DNA of 5,022 bases from contig JAPOHK010000078.1 of assembly GCA_029979485.1 (NCBI GenBank), forward strand, positions 1-5,022, given 5' to 3'. Positions 4,871-5,022 of this stretch are shown here, piece after piece. Positions within the stretch are counted from its first letter, which is position 1. Every line of letters begins with the position of its first letter. A program made the position numbers and the translations under genes. The notes under the pieces are model-generated. The model did not search any database and was not told where the DNA came from. It saw only the letters and a program-made list of their open reading frames with translations. This DNA is from Candidatus Planktophila limnetica (GTDB lineage Bacteria; Actinomycetota; Actinomycetes; Nanopelagicales; Nanopelagicaceae).

Positions 4871-5022
4871 AATTTCTTTTAGTCGCGCCAATTCGTTTTT
4901 ATCAAAAGTGGATCTCCCCGGCGTTCGCTCCACGTTGTAAGTACTACCAATCCTGTTCGGCTTATGCAGTAACTGCAATCGAAGAGTATGGAATTAAAGG
5001 AGTTGCAATGGCCGCATGGCGG
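4867..5022 (+). CDS. yidD: Membrane protein insertion efficiency factor YidD (C-terminus cut by window edge)
   Basis: The first 52 residues of YidD, running off the right edge. YidD is a small protein at the inner face of the cytoplasmic membrane that helps YidC/SecYEG insert membrane proteins. The N-terminus MKFLLVAPIRFYQKWISP gives an amphipathic membrane-binding helix, followed by the family core PRCKYYQSCSAYAVTAIEEYG (22-42) with cysteines 24 and 30. Most relatives I know have Pro in place of Gln at position 28. The ATG overlaps the rnpA stop (ATGA), with AGGCGG seven bases upstream, so the two are probably translated together. yidC is expected next, outside the window. Confidence 0.93.
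   Translation, partial: MKFLLVAPIRFYQKWISPAFAPRCKYYQSCSAYAVTAIEEYGIKGVAMAAWR

Noticed and set aside
4674..4940. 88-aa plus-strand ORF across the rnpA-yidD junction
   Set aside because: It is out of frame with both well-supported genes and has no recognisable domain.

Overview
The window holds the chromosomal replication-origin neighbourhood of an actinobacterium. The gene order is dciA (partial), recF, dnaN and dnaA on the minus strand, then rpmH, rnpA and yidD (partial) on the plus strand. DnaA, RpmH and RnpA all read as actinobacterial: RnpA has an RHR rather than RNR motif, and the DnaA C-terminus has the actinobacterial type of DNA-binding helix-turn-helix. Base composition is much lower in G+C than in Streptomyces or Mycobacterium (about 45% by eye, not counted), and the genes and spacers are compact. 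That combination suggests a streamlined, low-GC lineage such as the freshwater acI/Nanopelagicales group. This placement is an inference.

Left part (1-2353): dciA, recF and dnaN appear to form one minus-strand unit. dnaN and recF are 7 nt apart, and recF and dciA overlap by one base (TAATG). They encode the sliding clamp, the RecF gap-repair ATPase and a DciA/DUF721 helicase-loading-type protein. No gene lies between dnaN and recF; many actinobacteria carry gnd there.

Centre (2354-2666): the 313-bp dnaA-dnaN spacer carries DnaA boxes, two AT-rich tracts and, read toward dnaN, a DnaA box followed by a spacer, four DnaA-trio repeats and an AT-rich tract. This is the arrangement of the Bacillus subtilis unwinding element, so this spacer is the best candidate for the opening site of oriC. 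A 60-codon ORF with a good ribosome binding site lies across the same element and ends on the dnaN start codon; whether it is a gene is open.

Right part (2667-5022): dnaA is best started at 4079, not at the upstream in-frame ATG. The 284-bp dnaA-rpmH spacer holds four more DnaA boxes, all in one orientation, and weak divergent promoter candidates. The boxes therefore flank dnaA on both sides, as in a bipartite origin. rpmH, rnpA and yidD run rightward as a tight cluster for ribosomal protein bL34, the RNase P protein and a membrane-insertion helper.

All the genes belong to known conserved families, and I see no mobile element, CRISPR array, tRNA or rRNA. The interest lies in the origin architecture rather than in a new protein system.
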